Shown here piece after piece: positions 33,816 through 42,420 of a stretch of 64,000 nt of DNA; the first letter of the stretch is position 1; the number at the start of each line of letters is the position of its first letter. The DNA lies in the NCBI GenBank assembly GCA_001897525.1, contig MKTB01000005.1:62001-126000 (forward strand), read 5' to 3'. Under the pieces are notes generated by a model. That model ran no database searches. It was not told the DNA's origin and saw only the letters and a list, made by a program, of their open reading frames with translations. Made by a program: the position numbers and the translations under genes. The stretch is from Bacteroidetes bacterium 43-16 (lineage in GTDB: Bacteria; Bacteroidota; Bacteroidia; Chitinophagales; Chitinophagaceae).

Positions 33816-33823
33816 CAAAATTA
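33816..33823 (-). promoter_or_regulatory. -7 promoter box of prmC
   Basis: Minus-strand TAATTTTG, exact consensus. Confidence 0.65.
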
Positions 33824-33909
33824 ACCATAGAAAACTGTTGTGACAACTAAGCGCAACAATCAATTTTAAGCGATCTGTGAAAGCCCTCTAATTTTACAAT
33901 CCTTTTACT

Positions 33910-33917
33910 TAAATTTG
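33910..33917 (+). promoter_or_regulatory. -7 promoter box of the PaaE-like reductase gene
   Basis: TAAATTTG, exact, 7 bases before the ATG; the leader is therefore very short. Confidence 0.7.
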
Positions 33918-33924
33918 CGCCATT

Positions 33925-35025
33925 ATGTCTACATTACAATTTCACGACTTAAGGGTTAAAGATATCAGGCAAGAAACTCCGGACTGTGTTTCTATAGCAT
34001 TTGATGTTCCGGAAACTTTACAAGAAACCTATAATTATCTTCCCGGTCAATACCTAACCTTTAAGACCATCCTCGATGGACAAGAAGTACGTCGCTCCTA
34101 CTCCATCTGCTCCGGCAAGTGTGACAATGAGCTTCGGGTAGCTGTGAAAAACGTAAATCCCCCGGGCAAGTTCAGTACCTGGGCCAATACAGCATTGAAA
34201 GTGGGCGACCTGGTCAGTGTGATGCCGCCACTGGGCAATTTCACACCCAAACCAAGTGATAAAAAACAAAGAAACTATGTAGCCTTCTCTGCAGGAAGCG
34301 GTATCACGCCCATCATGAGCATCATGAAAGAGGTCTTGTACAATGAGCCTTCCAGCACCTTTACCCTCGTTTTTGGTAATTACAACAGGGGCTCTATCAT
34401 ATTCAAAGAAGAACTGGAAGCGCTTAAAAACCGCTTCATGAGCCGCCTGCGCCTGTTTCATGTTATGAATAAGGAATCGCAGGAAGCGGTATTGCTGAAC
34501 GGGATCATTACGGCAGAAAAAGCCAAATCCTTCCAGGACCTCAAGCTGATCAATTACCAGGCGATTGATGATGTATTCATCTGTGGCCCGGAACCGATGA
34601 TCGTAGCTTTAAAAGATTATTTCTTAAATGAAGTAAATATACCGGCAGAGCGTGTTTATTTTGAGCTCTTCTCCTCCCCTGATCAGCCTAAAAAGGTCAA
34701 CAAAGAATGGGAAGCCAAACAGCAACTGGTCGATCGCAGTAAAGTAGCTAAGGTTACCGTAAAACTGGACGGCAACTCATTTGATATGGACCTCGCCTTT
34801 GGTGGCGAGAACATCCTGGATGCCGCATTGCAAAACGGGGGCGACCTGCCTTATGCCTGTAAAGGCGGCGTTTGCTGTACCTGTAAAGCGAAGCTGGTAT
34901 CGGGAGAAGTGGATATGGAAGTCAACTACGGACTGGAGCCGGACGAGATCGCCAACAACTTTATCCTGACCTGCCAGGCCCACCCGAGGAGCGAACATGT
35001 GGTGGTAGATTTCGATATAAAATAA
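33925..35025 (+). CDS. PaaE-like ferredoxin-NAD(P)H reductase with plant-type 2Fe-2S domain
   Basis: Electron-transfer flavoprotein, 366 aa. Order: FAD-binding barrel (RRSYSICSG near residue 57), NAD(P)-binding domain (AGSGITPIMSIMKE near residue 122, FICGPEPMI near residue 218) and a C-terminal 2Fe-2S ferredoxin domain with CKGGVCCTC plus a distal Cys in ILTCQAHP. This is the layout of PaaE, the reductase of the phenylacetyl-CoA epoxidase, but no paaABCD genes are present here; Bacteroidota also use such reductases with other oxygenases or desaturases. Standalone gene. Confidence 0.85.
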   Translation: MSTLQFHDLRVKDIRQETPDCVSIAFDVPETLQETYNYLPGQYLTFKTILDGQEVRRSYSICSGKCDNELRVAVKNVNPPGKFSTWANTALKVGDLVSVMPPLGNFTPKPSDKKQRNYVAFSAGSGITPIMSIMKEVLYNEPSSTFTLVFGNYNRGSIIFKEELEALKNRFMSRLRLFHVMNKESQEAVLLNGIITAEKAKSFQDLKLINYQAIDDVFICGPEPMIVALKDYFLNEVNIPAERVYFELFSSPDQPKKVNKEWEAKQQLVDRSKVAKVTVKLDGNSFDMDLAFGGENILDAALQNGGDLPYACKGGVCCTCKAKLVSGEVDMEVNYGLEPDEIANNFILTCQAHPRSEHVVVDFDIK

Positions 35026-35050
35026 TTTGTTCGGTAAGAAAATAATTCAC

Positions 35051-35058
35051 TATATTTG
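35051..35058 (+). promoter_or_regulatory. -7 promoter box of tRNA-Arg
   Basis: TATATTTG, exact, 28 bases before the mature tRNA 5' end. Confidence 0.65.
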
Positions 35059-35086
35059 CATCCCATTTGAAACAGAATGTGGGGAC

Positions 35087-35160
35087 GGTTCCGTAGCTCA
35101 GTTGGATAGAGCAACAGCCTTCTAAGCTGTGGGTCATTGGTTCGAATCCAATCGGGATCA
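35087..35160 (+). tRNA. tRNA-Arg, anticodon UCU
   Basis: Cloverleaf folds fully: acceptor GGTTCCG/CGGGATC (with two G-U pairs), D arm GCTC/GAGC, anticodon arm ACAGC-CTTCTAA-GCTGT reading AGA, T arm TTGG-TTCGAATC-CCAA, discriminator A. No CCA is encoded. A hairpin terminator follows at 35172-35205. Confidence 0.96.
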
Positions 35161-35171
35161 CTTAAAAATTT

Positions 35172-35205
35172 AAAGCGAAATTCGAAAATATTCGGGTTTC
35201 GCTTT
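35172..35205 (+). terminator. Terminator after tRNA-Arg
   Basis: Stem AAAGCGAAA/TTTCGCTTT with additional internal TTCGAA/TATTCG pairing, followed by a T run. Confidence 0.8.
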
Positions 35206-35240
35206 TTTCACGGAGTAAGTTGGCTCTTTTTTGTGTTTGG

Positions 35241-35303
35241 AAATTAAGACAAATATGGCTAAATTTATTCATTATAAGTACAACGTTGTACTTGTCTTAA
35301 TTT
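35241..35303. promoter_or_regulatory. Nested palindromes upstream of recQ
   Basis: An outer 12-base inverted repeat (AAATTAAGACAA at 35241-35252, TTGTCTTAATTT at 35292-35303) encloses a perfect 18-base palindrome AAGTACAACGTTGTACTT at 35276-35293. A near-consensus -7 box TAAATTTA (35260-35267) lies between them, so the palindrome would cover the transcript start or leader of recQ, whose ATG is at 35324. An operator or leader structure is inferred. Confidence 0.55.
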
Positions 35304-35323
35304 AATGTGATTATAGAGATTTT

Positions 35324-37534
35324 ATGGCGGTCAAGACTAAAATTAATCTAAAAAAAGAACTACAAAAGTATTTCGGATTTGAACATTTCAAAGGTGAACA
35401 GGAGCAGATCATTCAAAGCATATTAGCTAAAAAAGATACTTTTGTCATCATGCCTACAGGCGGCGGTAAATCTCTTTGCTACCAGCTTCCGGCATTGCTC
35501 AACGAGGGTGTTGCATTAATTGTTTCCCCCCTGATTGCGCTCATGAAAAACCAGGTAGACCTCATCAGAGGCTACAGTGATGATGATGATATTGCTCACT
35601 TCCTCAATTCCAGCCTGAGTAAAACCCAGCAGAAAAAAGTAAAAGAAGACCTCAAATCCGGGCATACAAAACTATTATATGTTGCCCCGGAAACATTGAC
35701 CAAACAAGAGAATATTGATTTCTTTTCTGATATAAAAATCTCCTTTGTTGCTGTCGATGAAGCACACTGTATCTCTGAATGGGGGCATGACTTCCGCCCG
35801 GAATACCGTAAGCTCAGCGATATGATCAAAGAGATCGACCCGGAACTGCCGATCATTGCACTTACAGCCACTGCTACACCTAAAGTTCAGGATGATATTA
35901 TCAAAAACCTGGATTTACGTGAACCCCAGGTATTCGTATCTTCTTTTAACCGGCCTAACCTGTATTATGAAGTAGTACCTAAGGCATCCAAAAAAATGGT
36001 GCTCAAGCATATTGTACGCTTCATCTCCCAACACAAAGGGAAAAGCGGCATTATCTATACCTTAAACCGTAAAACTACCGAAGAGCTGGCCAGCACTTTA
36101 ATGGCCAATAACATTAAAGCGGTCGCTTACCATGCCGGGCTGGATGTCACTACCCGTGCCCAGCGCCAGGATATGTTCCTGCACGAGGACGTGGAGGTAA
36201 TTGTAGCTACGATTGCTTTCGGTATGGGTATCGACAAGCCTGATGTCAGGTTTGTGATGCACTACAATATTCCTAAATCGATTGAAAACTATTACCAGGA
36301 GACCGGTCGCGCGGGCCGCGACGGGCTGGAAGGTAAATGTATTTTATATTATTCCCATAAAGACGTTCAGAAGCTGGAACACTTAATGCGCGATAAGCCT
36401 TTGAGTGAACGCGAAATGGGCGCACAATTGATTGCAGAGACGGTAGCCTATGTAGAGTCGGGCGCTTGCCGCAGAAGGCAGTTACTCCACTATTTCGGGG
36501 AGATTGACCGCATTGAAAACTGCGCCAATTGTGACAACTGCTGCAACCCTAAAGAGAAACTGGACGTAAAAGACAGTGTGAAGATCGTGCTGGACACGGT
36601 AAATGCACTGGATGAGCGTTTTGGTATCGATTATGTGGTAGATGTTATCCTGGGTAAGAAAAACCCGCAGATCAGCACCTTTAAGCATAATAAATTGTCC
36701 GTGTATGGCTCTGGCCTGATCATGGAGATGGATGACAATTTCTGGTACTCCCTCATCCGCCAGATGATGCTGGAAGACTTCGTTCGTAAAGATATTGAAG
36801 AATATGGCCTGTTGAAGTTAACAGACAATGGTCATAAATTCCTGAAAAAGCCTTTCTCCATTAAAGTACCGCTGAATCATAAGTTTGAAGAAGAGTCAGA
36901 CGATGAGGATGAGGTACAGGCCACCGGCTCGGGTGGTGCAGCAGACCCCAGGTTACTGGAAATGCTCATCGATCTGCGCAAGCAGGTAGCCAAGGAGAAA
37001 AAATTACCTCCTTTCGTCATCTTCCTGGAAAATTCCCTGGAAGATATGGCACTCAGCTACCCTACCACGATGGAGGAACTGGAAAAGATCCAGGGTGTAA
37101 GTAAAGGTAAAGCCATCAAGTTCGGTAAAAAGTTCATTGAGCTCATTGCGCAATATGTCGAAGAAAACGACATTGAAAAGCCGGATGACTTCGTGATGAA
37201 GAATGTAGCGAACAAAAGCGGATTGAAGGTCTATATCATCCAGAATATCGATAAAAAGATCCCGTTGGAAACGATTGCCAAAAACAAAGACCTTTCTGTA
37301 GACGAACTGCTGGGGGCCATGGAGGCCATCGTAGCAAGCGGTACCCGGTTAAATATTGGTTATTGTATCGATGAAGAATTGGATGAAGACGAACAGGAAG
37401 ATATCTTTGACTACTTCAGAAGTGCCGAAGATGATGACCTGAACGCTGCTTTCGAGGAATTCAGATCTTCTGACGTGTCTATTGAACAATTACAATTAAT
37501 GCGTATTAAATTTTTAAGTGATTACGCCAATTAG
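35324..37534 (+). CDS. recQ: ATP-dependent DNA helicase RecQ
   Basis: 3'-5' DNA helicase for recombination and stalled-fork repair. The 736-residue protein has helicase motif 0/I (FGFEHFKGEQEQII; MPTGGGKSLCYQLPA), DEAH box DEAHCISEWGHDFRPEY, motif VI QETGRAGRDG, the RecQ zinc module (Cys pattern GACRRRQLLHYFGE then CANCDNCC), a winged-helix region, and an HRDC domain (PRLLEMLIDLRKQVAKEKKLPPFVIF then MEELEKIQGVSKGKAIKFG). The C-terminal tail of about 120 residues is longer than in E. coli RecQ, with an acidic stretch and a second helical module. Confidence 0.96.
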   Translation: MAVKTKINLKKELQKYFGFEHFKGEQEQIIQSILAKKDTFVIMPTGGGKSLCYQLPALLNEGVALIVSPLIALMKNQVDLIRGYSDDDDIAHFLNSSLSKTQQKKVKEDLKSGHTKLLYVAPETLTKQENIDFFSDIKISFVAVDEAHCISEWGHDFRPEYRKLSDMIKEIDPELPIIALTATATPKVQDDIIKNLDLREPQVFVSSFNRPNLYYEVVPKASKKMVLKHIVRFISQHKGKSGIIYTLNRKTTEELASTLMANNIKAVAYHAGLDVTTRAQRQDMFLHEDVEVIVATIAFGMGIDKPDVRFVMHYNIPKSIENYYQETGRAGRDGLEGKCILYYSHKDVQKLEHLMRDKPLSEREMGAQLIAETVAYVESGACRRRQLLHYFGEIDRIENCANCDNCCNPKEKLDVKDSVKIVLDTVNALDERFGIDYVVDVILGKKNPQISTFKHNKLSVYGSGLIMEMDDNFWYSLIRQMMLEDFVRKDIEEYGLLKLTDNGHKFLKKPFSIKVPLNHKFEEESDDEDEVQATGSGGAADPRLLEMLIDLRKQVAKEKKLPPFVIFLENSLEDMALSYPTTMEELEKIQGVSKGKAIKFGKKFIELIAQYVEENDIEKPDDFVMKNVANKSGLKVYIIQNIDKKIPLETIAKNKDLSVDELLGAMEAIVASGTRLNIGYCIDEELDEDEQEDIFDYFRSAEDDDLNAAFEEFRSSDVSIEQLQLMRIKFLSDYAN

Positions 37535-37635
37535 GTTTTAAACCTTTGCGCCCGGAATCACTCCAATATATTAAGAGCTTAAGTATGGACAACAATCTCT
37601 TATTTAATGAAACAATAAAAGCGTGAAAGGGGGAT

Positions 37636-37659
37636 TTTTCCTGATTCTTTGCAGGAAAA
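37636..37659. other. Hairpin between recQ and the acyl carrier protein gene
   Basis: 8-base stem TTTTCCTG/CAGGAAAA with an 8-base loop, lacking a clear U-run; it could be a weak terminator for recQ. Confidence 0.4.
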
Positions 37660-37691
37660 TTACTTTAATCTTCATTTTTGTTTTTTTTAAC

Positions 37692-37699
37692 TAAATTTG
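37692..37699 (+). promoter_or_regulatory. -7 promoter box of the ACP/heptose operon
   Basis: TAAATTTG, exact. It overlaps the most upstream possible start (TTG at 37697), so translation must begin at the ATG at 37733. Confidence 0.7.
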
Positions 37700-37732
37700 C
37701 AGACTGAAAAAAGCTCGTTATCCTATTTGCTG

Positions 37733-37981
37733 ATGGAACAGAAAGAAATTATAGAAAAAATAAATTATTTCCTGGTTGAAGATTTTGAAGTTGAGCCGGA
37801 AGATATTCAACCTGAATCTAAACTTAAAGAAACCTTAGATCTGGATAGCTTAGACTATATTGATCTGATCGTTGTTATTGAAAGTAATTTTGGCTTTAAA
37901 GTAAAACCGGAAGATTTCCAGACCATGGAAACGATCCAGGATTTTTATACCTACGTGGAACACAGGCTGCAAACTGCCTAA
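37733..37981 (+). CDS. Acyl carrier protein
   Basis: An 82-residue acyl carrier protein that holds acyl intermediates on a phosphopantetheine arm. The attachment serine is in LDLDSLDYIDLIVVIE (about residue 37). It is not embedded with fabD/fabG as the housekeeping AcpP would be; instead it heads an operon with an acyltransferase, dehydratase and ketosynthase, pointing to a specialised fatty-acyl or polyene pathway. The start at 37733 is set by the promoter box. The acyltransferase gene follows 24 bases later. Confidence 0.92.
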   Translation: MEQKEIIEKINYFLVEDFEVEPEDIQPESKLKETLDLDSLDYIDLIVVIESNFGFKVKPEDFQTMETIQDFYTYVEHRLQTA

Positions 37982-38005
37982 ACCACTATACTTCATTTTG
38001 TGCTT

Positions 38006-38890
38006 ATGTCCAGTTGGAATGGAAAATCTAAAGGCACAACTTTAGGATACAGAATTTTCATATACCTTATCAAGCAGGGCGGACTTAAATCCGCCTATGC
38101 TTTATTACGCATAGTAGCCTGGTATTATATCTGGTTTGTACCTGCTGCACGTCGCCCTATCCTCTATTTATACAAGCAGCGGCTGGGCTTTGACAAAAGA
38201 AAAAGCCGTCAGCTTTTCCGCAAAAACATCTATGTTTTCGGACAGACCTTGCTGGATAAATTCTATGTACTGAGCGCGCAGAAAAATCCTTTTACCGTGA
38301 CCCGTGATGGCGGACAACACCTGAATGATATGGTGGCGGCCGGACAGGGAGGCATTATCGTAAGTGCACATATAGGCAATTATGAGCTTGCCGGGCATTT
38401 ATTAGAGCGCCTGCACACGACCATCAATATCGTGATGTATGATGGTGAAGATGCACAGATCAAGCAATACCTGGAAGGAGCAACCGGCCCCAAAAGCTTT
38501 AATATCATTTACATCAAAGACGACATGTCTCATATCTATGAAATGTCGGCGGCTTTAAGGCGCAATGAACTCATCTGCCTGCATGCGGACCGGCACGTGG
38601 CAGGTTCCCGTACCATCAAACATGATTTCCTGGGAGAAGCAGCCGAATTCCCTTTTGGACCTTTTGCCCTGGCCAGTAAACTGAGAGCGCCCGTCAGCAT
38701 TGTATTTGCCCTTAAAACCGGTGATGACAGCTACCACTTTACTGCTACTGCACCACAATTGTTTGAAGGCCGGGGTACGGAAGGTGCAGAAAAAATGCTT
38801 ACCGCCTATATTTCCGAACTGGAGGAAAAAGTAAAAGCCTACCCGGAACAATGGTTTAATTACTTCGATTTCTGGAAAGCAGGTCTTTAG
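38006..38890 (+). CDS. Lipid A biosynthesis-type lysophospholipid acyltransferase (LpxL/HtrB family)
   Basis: Membrane-associated acyltransferase, 294 aa, likely using the adjacent ACP as acyl donor. The HTB/LABLAT pattern is visible: IVSAHIGNYELAGHLL near residue 112 (HxxxxE-like catalytic motif), CLHADRHVAGSRTIKHDFLGEAAEFPFGPFALASKL near residue 191 and the C-terminal PEQWFNYFDFW. A start at 38000 (two codons earlier) is equally possible. Similar enzymes occur in aryl-polyene and flexirubin clusters, where they place acyl chains on a lipid acceptor; the acceptor here is unknown. Confidence 0.87.
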   Translation: MSSWNGKSKGTTLGYRIFIYLIKQGGLKSAYALLRIVAWYYIWFVPAARRPILYLYKQRLGFDKRKSRQLFRKNIYVFGQTLLDKFYVLSAQKNPFTVTRDGGQHLNDMVAAGQGGIIVSAHIGNYELAGHLLERLHTTINIVMYDGEDAQIKQYLEGATGPKSFNIIYIKDDMSHIYEMSAALRRNELICLHADRHVAGSRTIKHDFLGEAAEFPFGPFALASKLRAPVSIVFALKTGDDSYHFTATAPQLFEGRGTEGAEKMLTAYISELEEKVKAYPEQWFNYFDFWKAGL

Positions 38891-38978
38891 TAAAAGTTTA
38901 CCTTAGGCATCCTGTTTTCCCTTCTTTCCTTATTAAAATATTCAATAACTTTACGGCTTTAGTAAAATTTAAAAGCCC

Positions 38979-39377
38979 TTGAAATACATTCCCCAAGCTG
39001 CGCCTTTTGTAATGATCGACGAGCTGCTTGCTACTGATGAAACGCAAACTACCTGCCGCTTTACAATAAGACCCGATAATATTTTTATTGATGAAAACAA
39101 TTGTTTTGCAGCGGCCGGCTTAGTGGAAAACATGGCGCAAACGGCTGCCGCAGGCACCGGTTTTAAGGCCGTTCATGAGCATACGGCACCTCCGGTCGGC
39201 TTTATCGGGCAGATCAAAAATTTAACCATATCAAAGCTTCCTGCTGTGGGTGATACCATAGAAACGACCATCACTAACCAAAACCAGGTGATGCATGTAT
39301 TTATGGTCCTGGCTGAAGTAAGGTTAAACCAGGCAATCATCGCACAGGCGGAGTATAAAATATTTTTGCAGCAATAA
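38979..39377 (+). CDS. Hotdog-fold 3-hydroxyacyl-ACP dehydratase (ApeP/FabZ-like)
   Basis: A 132-residue hotdog-domain protein predicted to dehydrate 3-hydroxyacyl-ACP. It begins with the typical IPQAAPFVMIDELLATDE, followed by FAAAGLVENMAQTAAAGTGF (central helix with the active-site glutamate) and PPVGFIGQIKNLTISKLPAVGDTIETTI. The start codon is TTG: the conserved PQxxPFVMID motif lies before the first ATG, so the TTG must be used. It ends 3 bases before the ketosynthase start, indicating tight coupling. Confidence 0.83.
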   Translation: MKYIPQAAPFVMIDELLATDETQTTCRFTIRPDNIFIDENNCFAAAGLVENMAQTAAAGTGFKAVHEHTAPPVGFIGQIKNLTISKLPAVGDTIETTITNQNQVMHVFMVLAEVRLNQAIIAQAEYKIFLQQ

Positions 39378-39380
39378 GGT

Positions 39381-40502
39381 ATGAAGCAAGTGTATCATAT
39401 AGCAGATGCTGTTTTATGCAGCTTAGGCAGCGATAGCCGGAGCGTATTCGATGCTGTAGCGGCAGGAAAGTCAGGGATCCGGGAAAAGACTTTTGAAAAC
39501 GGCTTAAGGTATCCTGTTGCCGCGCTTTCTGAGGCGCAGAACAATAGTTTAGCGGCAATATACGGCCCTGCTTATTCCCGGTTTGAACAAATGTGTTTGT
39601 TTGTTGCAGAACGTGCGCTGGAGGAAAGCTCTGTTGATGTTGCATCAGAAGATTGCCTCTTTATCCTTTCCTCCACGAAAGGAAATGTGGCGCAGATCGG
39701 CCAGGAAGCATCGGCTGATATTGTTCCCCTGCACCATAGTGCCAAAAAGATCGGGCAATATTTCCAAAATCCCAACCCGGTTACCGTTGTTTCGGTAGCC
39801 TGTATCTCCGGTGTGGCGGCACAGGTAATGGCCAAGCGCTTACTGGAATCGGGGCATTATAAATATGCTGTGATTATCGGCTGTGATGAACTGAGTCCCT
39901 TTATTCTCTCGGGCTTTCATTCTTTCCAGGCTTTATCTTCAGAAGCCTGCCGCCCCTTTGATGCCAACAGGAAGGGCCTGAACCTGGGAGAAGCTGCGGT
40001 GTGCATGATATTGGGCAATGAAGCGCTTTTAGCCTCCGGCAAGGGCCTGCTCAAAGGTGGCGCGATCAGCAATGATGCCAACCATCTTTCCGGGCCTTCC
40101 AAAACTGGGGAAGAACTGGGAACGGCCATCCGCCAGGCACTGGAAGAAGGGGGTAAAACAGCCGAACAGATCGGCTTTGTATCGGCGCATGGAACGGCGA
40201 CCAATTATAATGATGAAATGGAAGCCAAAGCGATCCATCATGCCGGTATCAGCGCCCCGGTCAATAGCCTGAAACCTTATTTCGGGCATACGCTGGGGGC
40301 ATCTGGCCTGCTGGAAAGTCTTATCAGTTTAATGGCGATGCAGTCTGGCACGCTCCTTCCTACCCTTCATTTTGAAGCAAGCAATGTCAGCGTACCTATT
40401 TCTATCATCAGGGAGCAAAGCCAACAGGAAATTCATAATTTTGTAAAAACCGCCGCAGGATTCGGAGGCTGTAATGCAGCAGTGCTGTGGTCTAAAATAT
40501 AA
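39381..40502 (+). CDS. Beta-ketoacyl-ACP synthase (aryl-polyene/specialised type)
   Basis: Condensing enzyme of the thiolase fold, 373 aa, shorter than FabF (about 412). The catalytic triad is present: Cys in VVSVACISGVAAQ near residue 140, His in SAHGTATNYNDEMEAK near residue 272 and His in PYFGHTLGASGLLES near residue 307. Sequence style resembles the ApeO/ApeC-like synthases of aryl-polyene clusters rather than FabF. Overlapping neighbours (3-base gap upstream, 9-base gap downstream to gmhA) place it firmly in the operon. Confidence 0.87.
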   Translation: MKQVYHIADAVLCSLGSDSRSVFDAVAAGKSGIREKTFENGLRYPVAALSEAQNNSLAAIYGPAYSRFEQMCLFVAERALEESSVDVASEDCLFILSSTKGNVAQIGQEASADIVPLHHSAKKIGQYFQNPNPVTVVSVACISGVAAQVMAKRLLESGHYKYAVIIGCDELSPFILSGFHSFQALSSEACRPFDANRKGLNLGEAAVCMILGNEALLASGKGLLKGGAISNDANHLSGPSKTGEELGTAIRQALEEGGKTAEQIGFVSAHGTATNYNDEMEAKAIHHAGISAPVNSLKPYFGHTLGASGLLESLISLMAMQSGTLLPTLHFEASNVSVPISIIREQSQQEIHNFVKTAAGFGGCNAAVLWSKI

Positions 40503-40511
40503 TTTGTAGCA

Positions 40512-41090
40512 ATGACGCAGAAAATTAAAGATATCATTCAAAGATCGATCAGCGTAAAAGAGCAGGTGTTGCAGGATGAACCATTGATCGATAACCTAAA
40601 TACTTTAGTAGAAAAGATCACCCATACCTTCAAGCAGGGCGGTAAAGTATTGTTCTGCGGCAATGGCGGCAGTGCGGCCGATGCGCAGCACCTGGCGGCA
40701 GAGTTCAGCGGCCGCTTTTATACAGACAGGGACCCTTTGCCCAGCGAAGCTTTGCATTGCAACACGTCTTACCTGACTGCTGTAGCCAATGATTATGGGT
40801 ATGATTTCGTGTACAGCCGCTTGCTGAAAGGCATGGCTAAAGCCGGGGATATCCTTGTAGGCTTAAGTACCTCGGGCAACTCCACCAATATCATTAATGC
40901 CTTTGAAATGGCCCGGGAAATGGGCGTGATCACGGCAGGGTTTACCGGATCTACCGGTGGTAAAATGGCCGGTCTTTGCGATATCCTGATCAATGTACCT
41001 TCCAACGATACGCCAAGGATCCAGGAAAGCCATATTATGCTGGGGCATATTGCCTGTGAACTGGTAGAAAGCAACTTATTTCAACCTTAA
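40512..41090 (+). CDS. gmhA: D-sedoheptulose 7-phosphate isomerase
   Basis: Converts sedoheptulose 7-phosphate to D-glycero-D-manno-heptose 7-phosphate, the first step of nucleotide-activated heptose synthesis. The 192-residue SIS-domain protein shows FCGNGGSAADAQHLAAEFSGRF near residue 48, LHCNTSYLTAVANDYGYDFVYSR near residue 77, GLSTSGNSTNIINA near residue 117 and ESHIMLGHIACELVE near the C-terminus. It lies in an operon with a sugar nucleotidyltransferase and a heptose-bisphosphatase-like HAD protein. Confidence 0.92.
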   Translation: MTQKIKDIIQRSISVKEQVLQDEPLIDNLNTLVEKITHTFKQGGKVLFCGNGGSAADAQHLAAEFSGRFYTDRDPLPSEALHCNTSYLTAVANDYGYDFVYSRLLKGMAKAGDILVGLSTSGNSTNIINAFEMAREMGVITAGFTGSTGGKMAGLCDILINVPSNDTPRIQESHIMLGHIACELVESNLFQP

Positions 41091-41093
41091 ACC

Positions 41094-41777
41094 ATGGAAT
41101 GTATTATTCTCGCCGGAGGCTTCGGCACCCGGCTGCAACATATCGTTTCCGATGTTCCCAAATGCCTGGCCCCGGTAAACGGCAAGCCTTTTTTGGAATA
41201 CCTGATGCAGTACCTGGAACAGCAATATTGTGATCATGTGATCCTGTCACTGGGATATAAGTATGAAGCGGTATTAGACTGGCTGAAGGGCAAGGCATTT
41301 ACCTTCAAGGTAAGCTGGGTGATTGAGCATGAACCGCTGGGAACCGGTGGCGGCATTAAAAAAGCCATTGGAAAATGCCAGGAGCAGGATTGCTTTGTGA
41401 TCAATGGCGATACGATGTACGAAGTACCTTTAAAACGCTTGTGGGAAGCCCGGAGACCGGATAGTAAAGCGGTCATAGCGCTGAAACCGATGCAGCATTT
41501 CGACAGGTATGGTACGGTAGTTACGGATGAATCGGGTACGATCCGGAGCTTTGAAGAAAAAAAGCCTTGTGAAAAAGGCAATATCAATGGCGGGGTATAT
41601 TTATTGCAGGATGTCTTCACTATTTTCAAAGAACTCCCGGATCAATTTTCTTTAGAGCAGGACTTCTTCGAGCCGGAAGCTGCCAAAGGCAGCCTGGCCG
41701 CTGTCGTTATTGATGAATATTTCATTGATATAGGCGTAGAAGCAGATTACCTGAGGGCGCAGGAAGAGTTGCCATAA
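41094..41777 (+). CDS. Sugar-1-phosphate nucleotidyltransferase (HddC-like)
   Basis: A 227-residue RmlA-type nucleotidyltransferase, predicted to activate heptose 1-phosphate with GTP (HddC-type) or a related nucleotide. Signature LAGGFGTRLQHIVSDVPKCLAPVNGKPFLEYL at residues 6-37, the metal aspartate in FVINGDTMYEV near residue 100, and EHEPLGTGGGIKKAI near residue 80. It starts 3 bases after gmhA. The assignment to heptose rests on context. Confidence 0.85.
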   Translation: MECIILAGGFGTRLQHIVSDVPKCLAPVNGKPFLEYLMQYLEQQYCDHVILSLGYKYEAVLDWLKGKAFTFKVSWVIEHEPLGTGGGIKKAIGKCQEQDCFVINGDTMYEVPLKRLWEARRPDSKAVIALKPMQHFDRYGTVVTDESGTIRSFEEKKPCEKGNINGGVYLLQDVFTIFKELPDQFSLEQDFFEPEAAKGSLAAVVIDEYFIDIGVEADYLRAQEELP

Positions 41778-41827
41778 AGCAAGCTTGCTCCCCACACAAT
41801 TGAAAACCGTAAAATTAAACATTCACA

Positions 41828-42352
41828 GTGCGCGCATTATTTTTAGACAGGGACGGGGTAATTAATATAGAAAAAGACGGCAGTTATATATTCGGCCCGG
41901 AGGAACTTCACTTTTATGAGGGTGCCCTGGAGGGGATCGCTATTGCACGCAGGTATTTTGATATTGTGCTGGTAGTGACCAACCAGCGCGGTATCGGGCG
42001 CGGACTGATGACTGCTGAGCAGCTTCATGAGATCCATGCCAGCCTTTTGCTTAACTTACAGGATAAAGGCGGACATATCGAAGCTTTCTATTTTGCGCCT
42101 TCTATAGATAATGATAATGCATTGCGCAAACCCAATACGGGCATGGCATTACTGGCCAAAGAGGATTACCCGGATATTGACTTTTCCCGTTCGGTAATGA
42201 TCGGCAATAACCTGAGTGATATGCGTTTTGGCAAAACAATGGGTATGCATACCGTATTTCTCCACACGACCCAGGATAAGATCGCGCTGCCCCATGAGCT
42301 CATCGATGAGCAATTTGACAGCCTGCAGGCCTGGAGTCAATCGCTTCAATAA
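41828..42352 (+). CDS. HAD-IIIA phosphatase, GmhB-like
   Basis: A 174-residue HAD phosphatase predicted to remove the 7-phosphate from D-glycero-D-manno-heptose 1,7-bisphosphate. Motif I is LFLDRDGVINIE at residues 4-15, motif II VVTNQRGIGRG near residue 54, the KPNTGM lysine near residue 100, and motif IV MIGNNLSDMRFG (DD-type replaced by N-x-x-SD) near residue 127. Translation starts at GTG; no ATG precedes the DRDG motif. The cysteine-rich zinc loop of E. coli GmhB is not seen. Last gene of the operon, followed by a terminator. Confidence 0.83.
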   Translation: MRALFLDRDGVINIEKDGSYIFGPEELHFYEGALEGIAIARRYFDIVLVVTNQRGIGRGLMTAEQLHEIHASLLLNLQDKGGHIEAFYFAPSIDNDNALRKPNTGMALLAKEDYPDIDFSRSVMIGNNLSDMRFGKTMGMHTVFLHTTQDKIALPHELIDEQFDSLQAWSQSLQ

Positions 42353-42380
42353 AAAAGATATAGGAAGAATAGTTTGCAGT

Positions 42381-42416
42381 AAAACAGCAGTCGTTGAAGA
42401 GCACGACTGCTGTTTT
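42381..42416. terminator. Bidirectional terminator
   Basis: 14-base perfect stem (AAAACAGCAGTCGT) with an 8-base loop between the HAD gene and the converging fabF. Confidence 0.88.
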
Positions 42417-42420
42417 GTAT

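Noticed and set aside
33925-35025. Phenylacetate degradation pathway (PaaE-like reductase plus PaaK-like ligase)
   Set aside because: The two genes are about 30 kb apart, on separate transcripts, with no paaABCD, paaG, paaJ or paaZ in the window.
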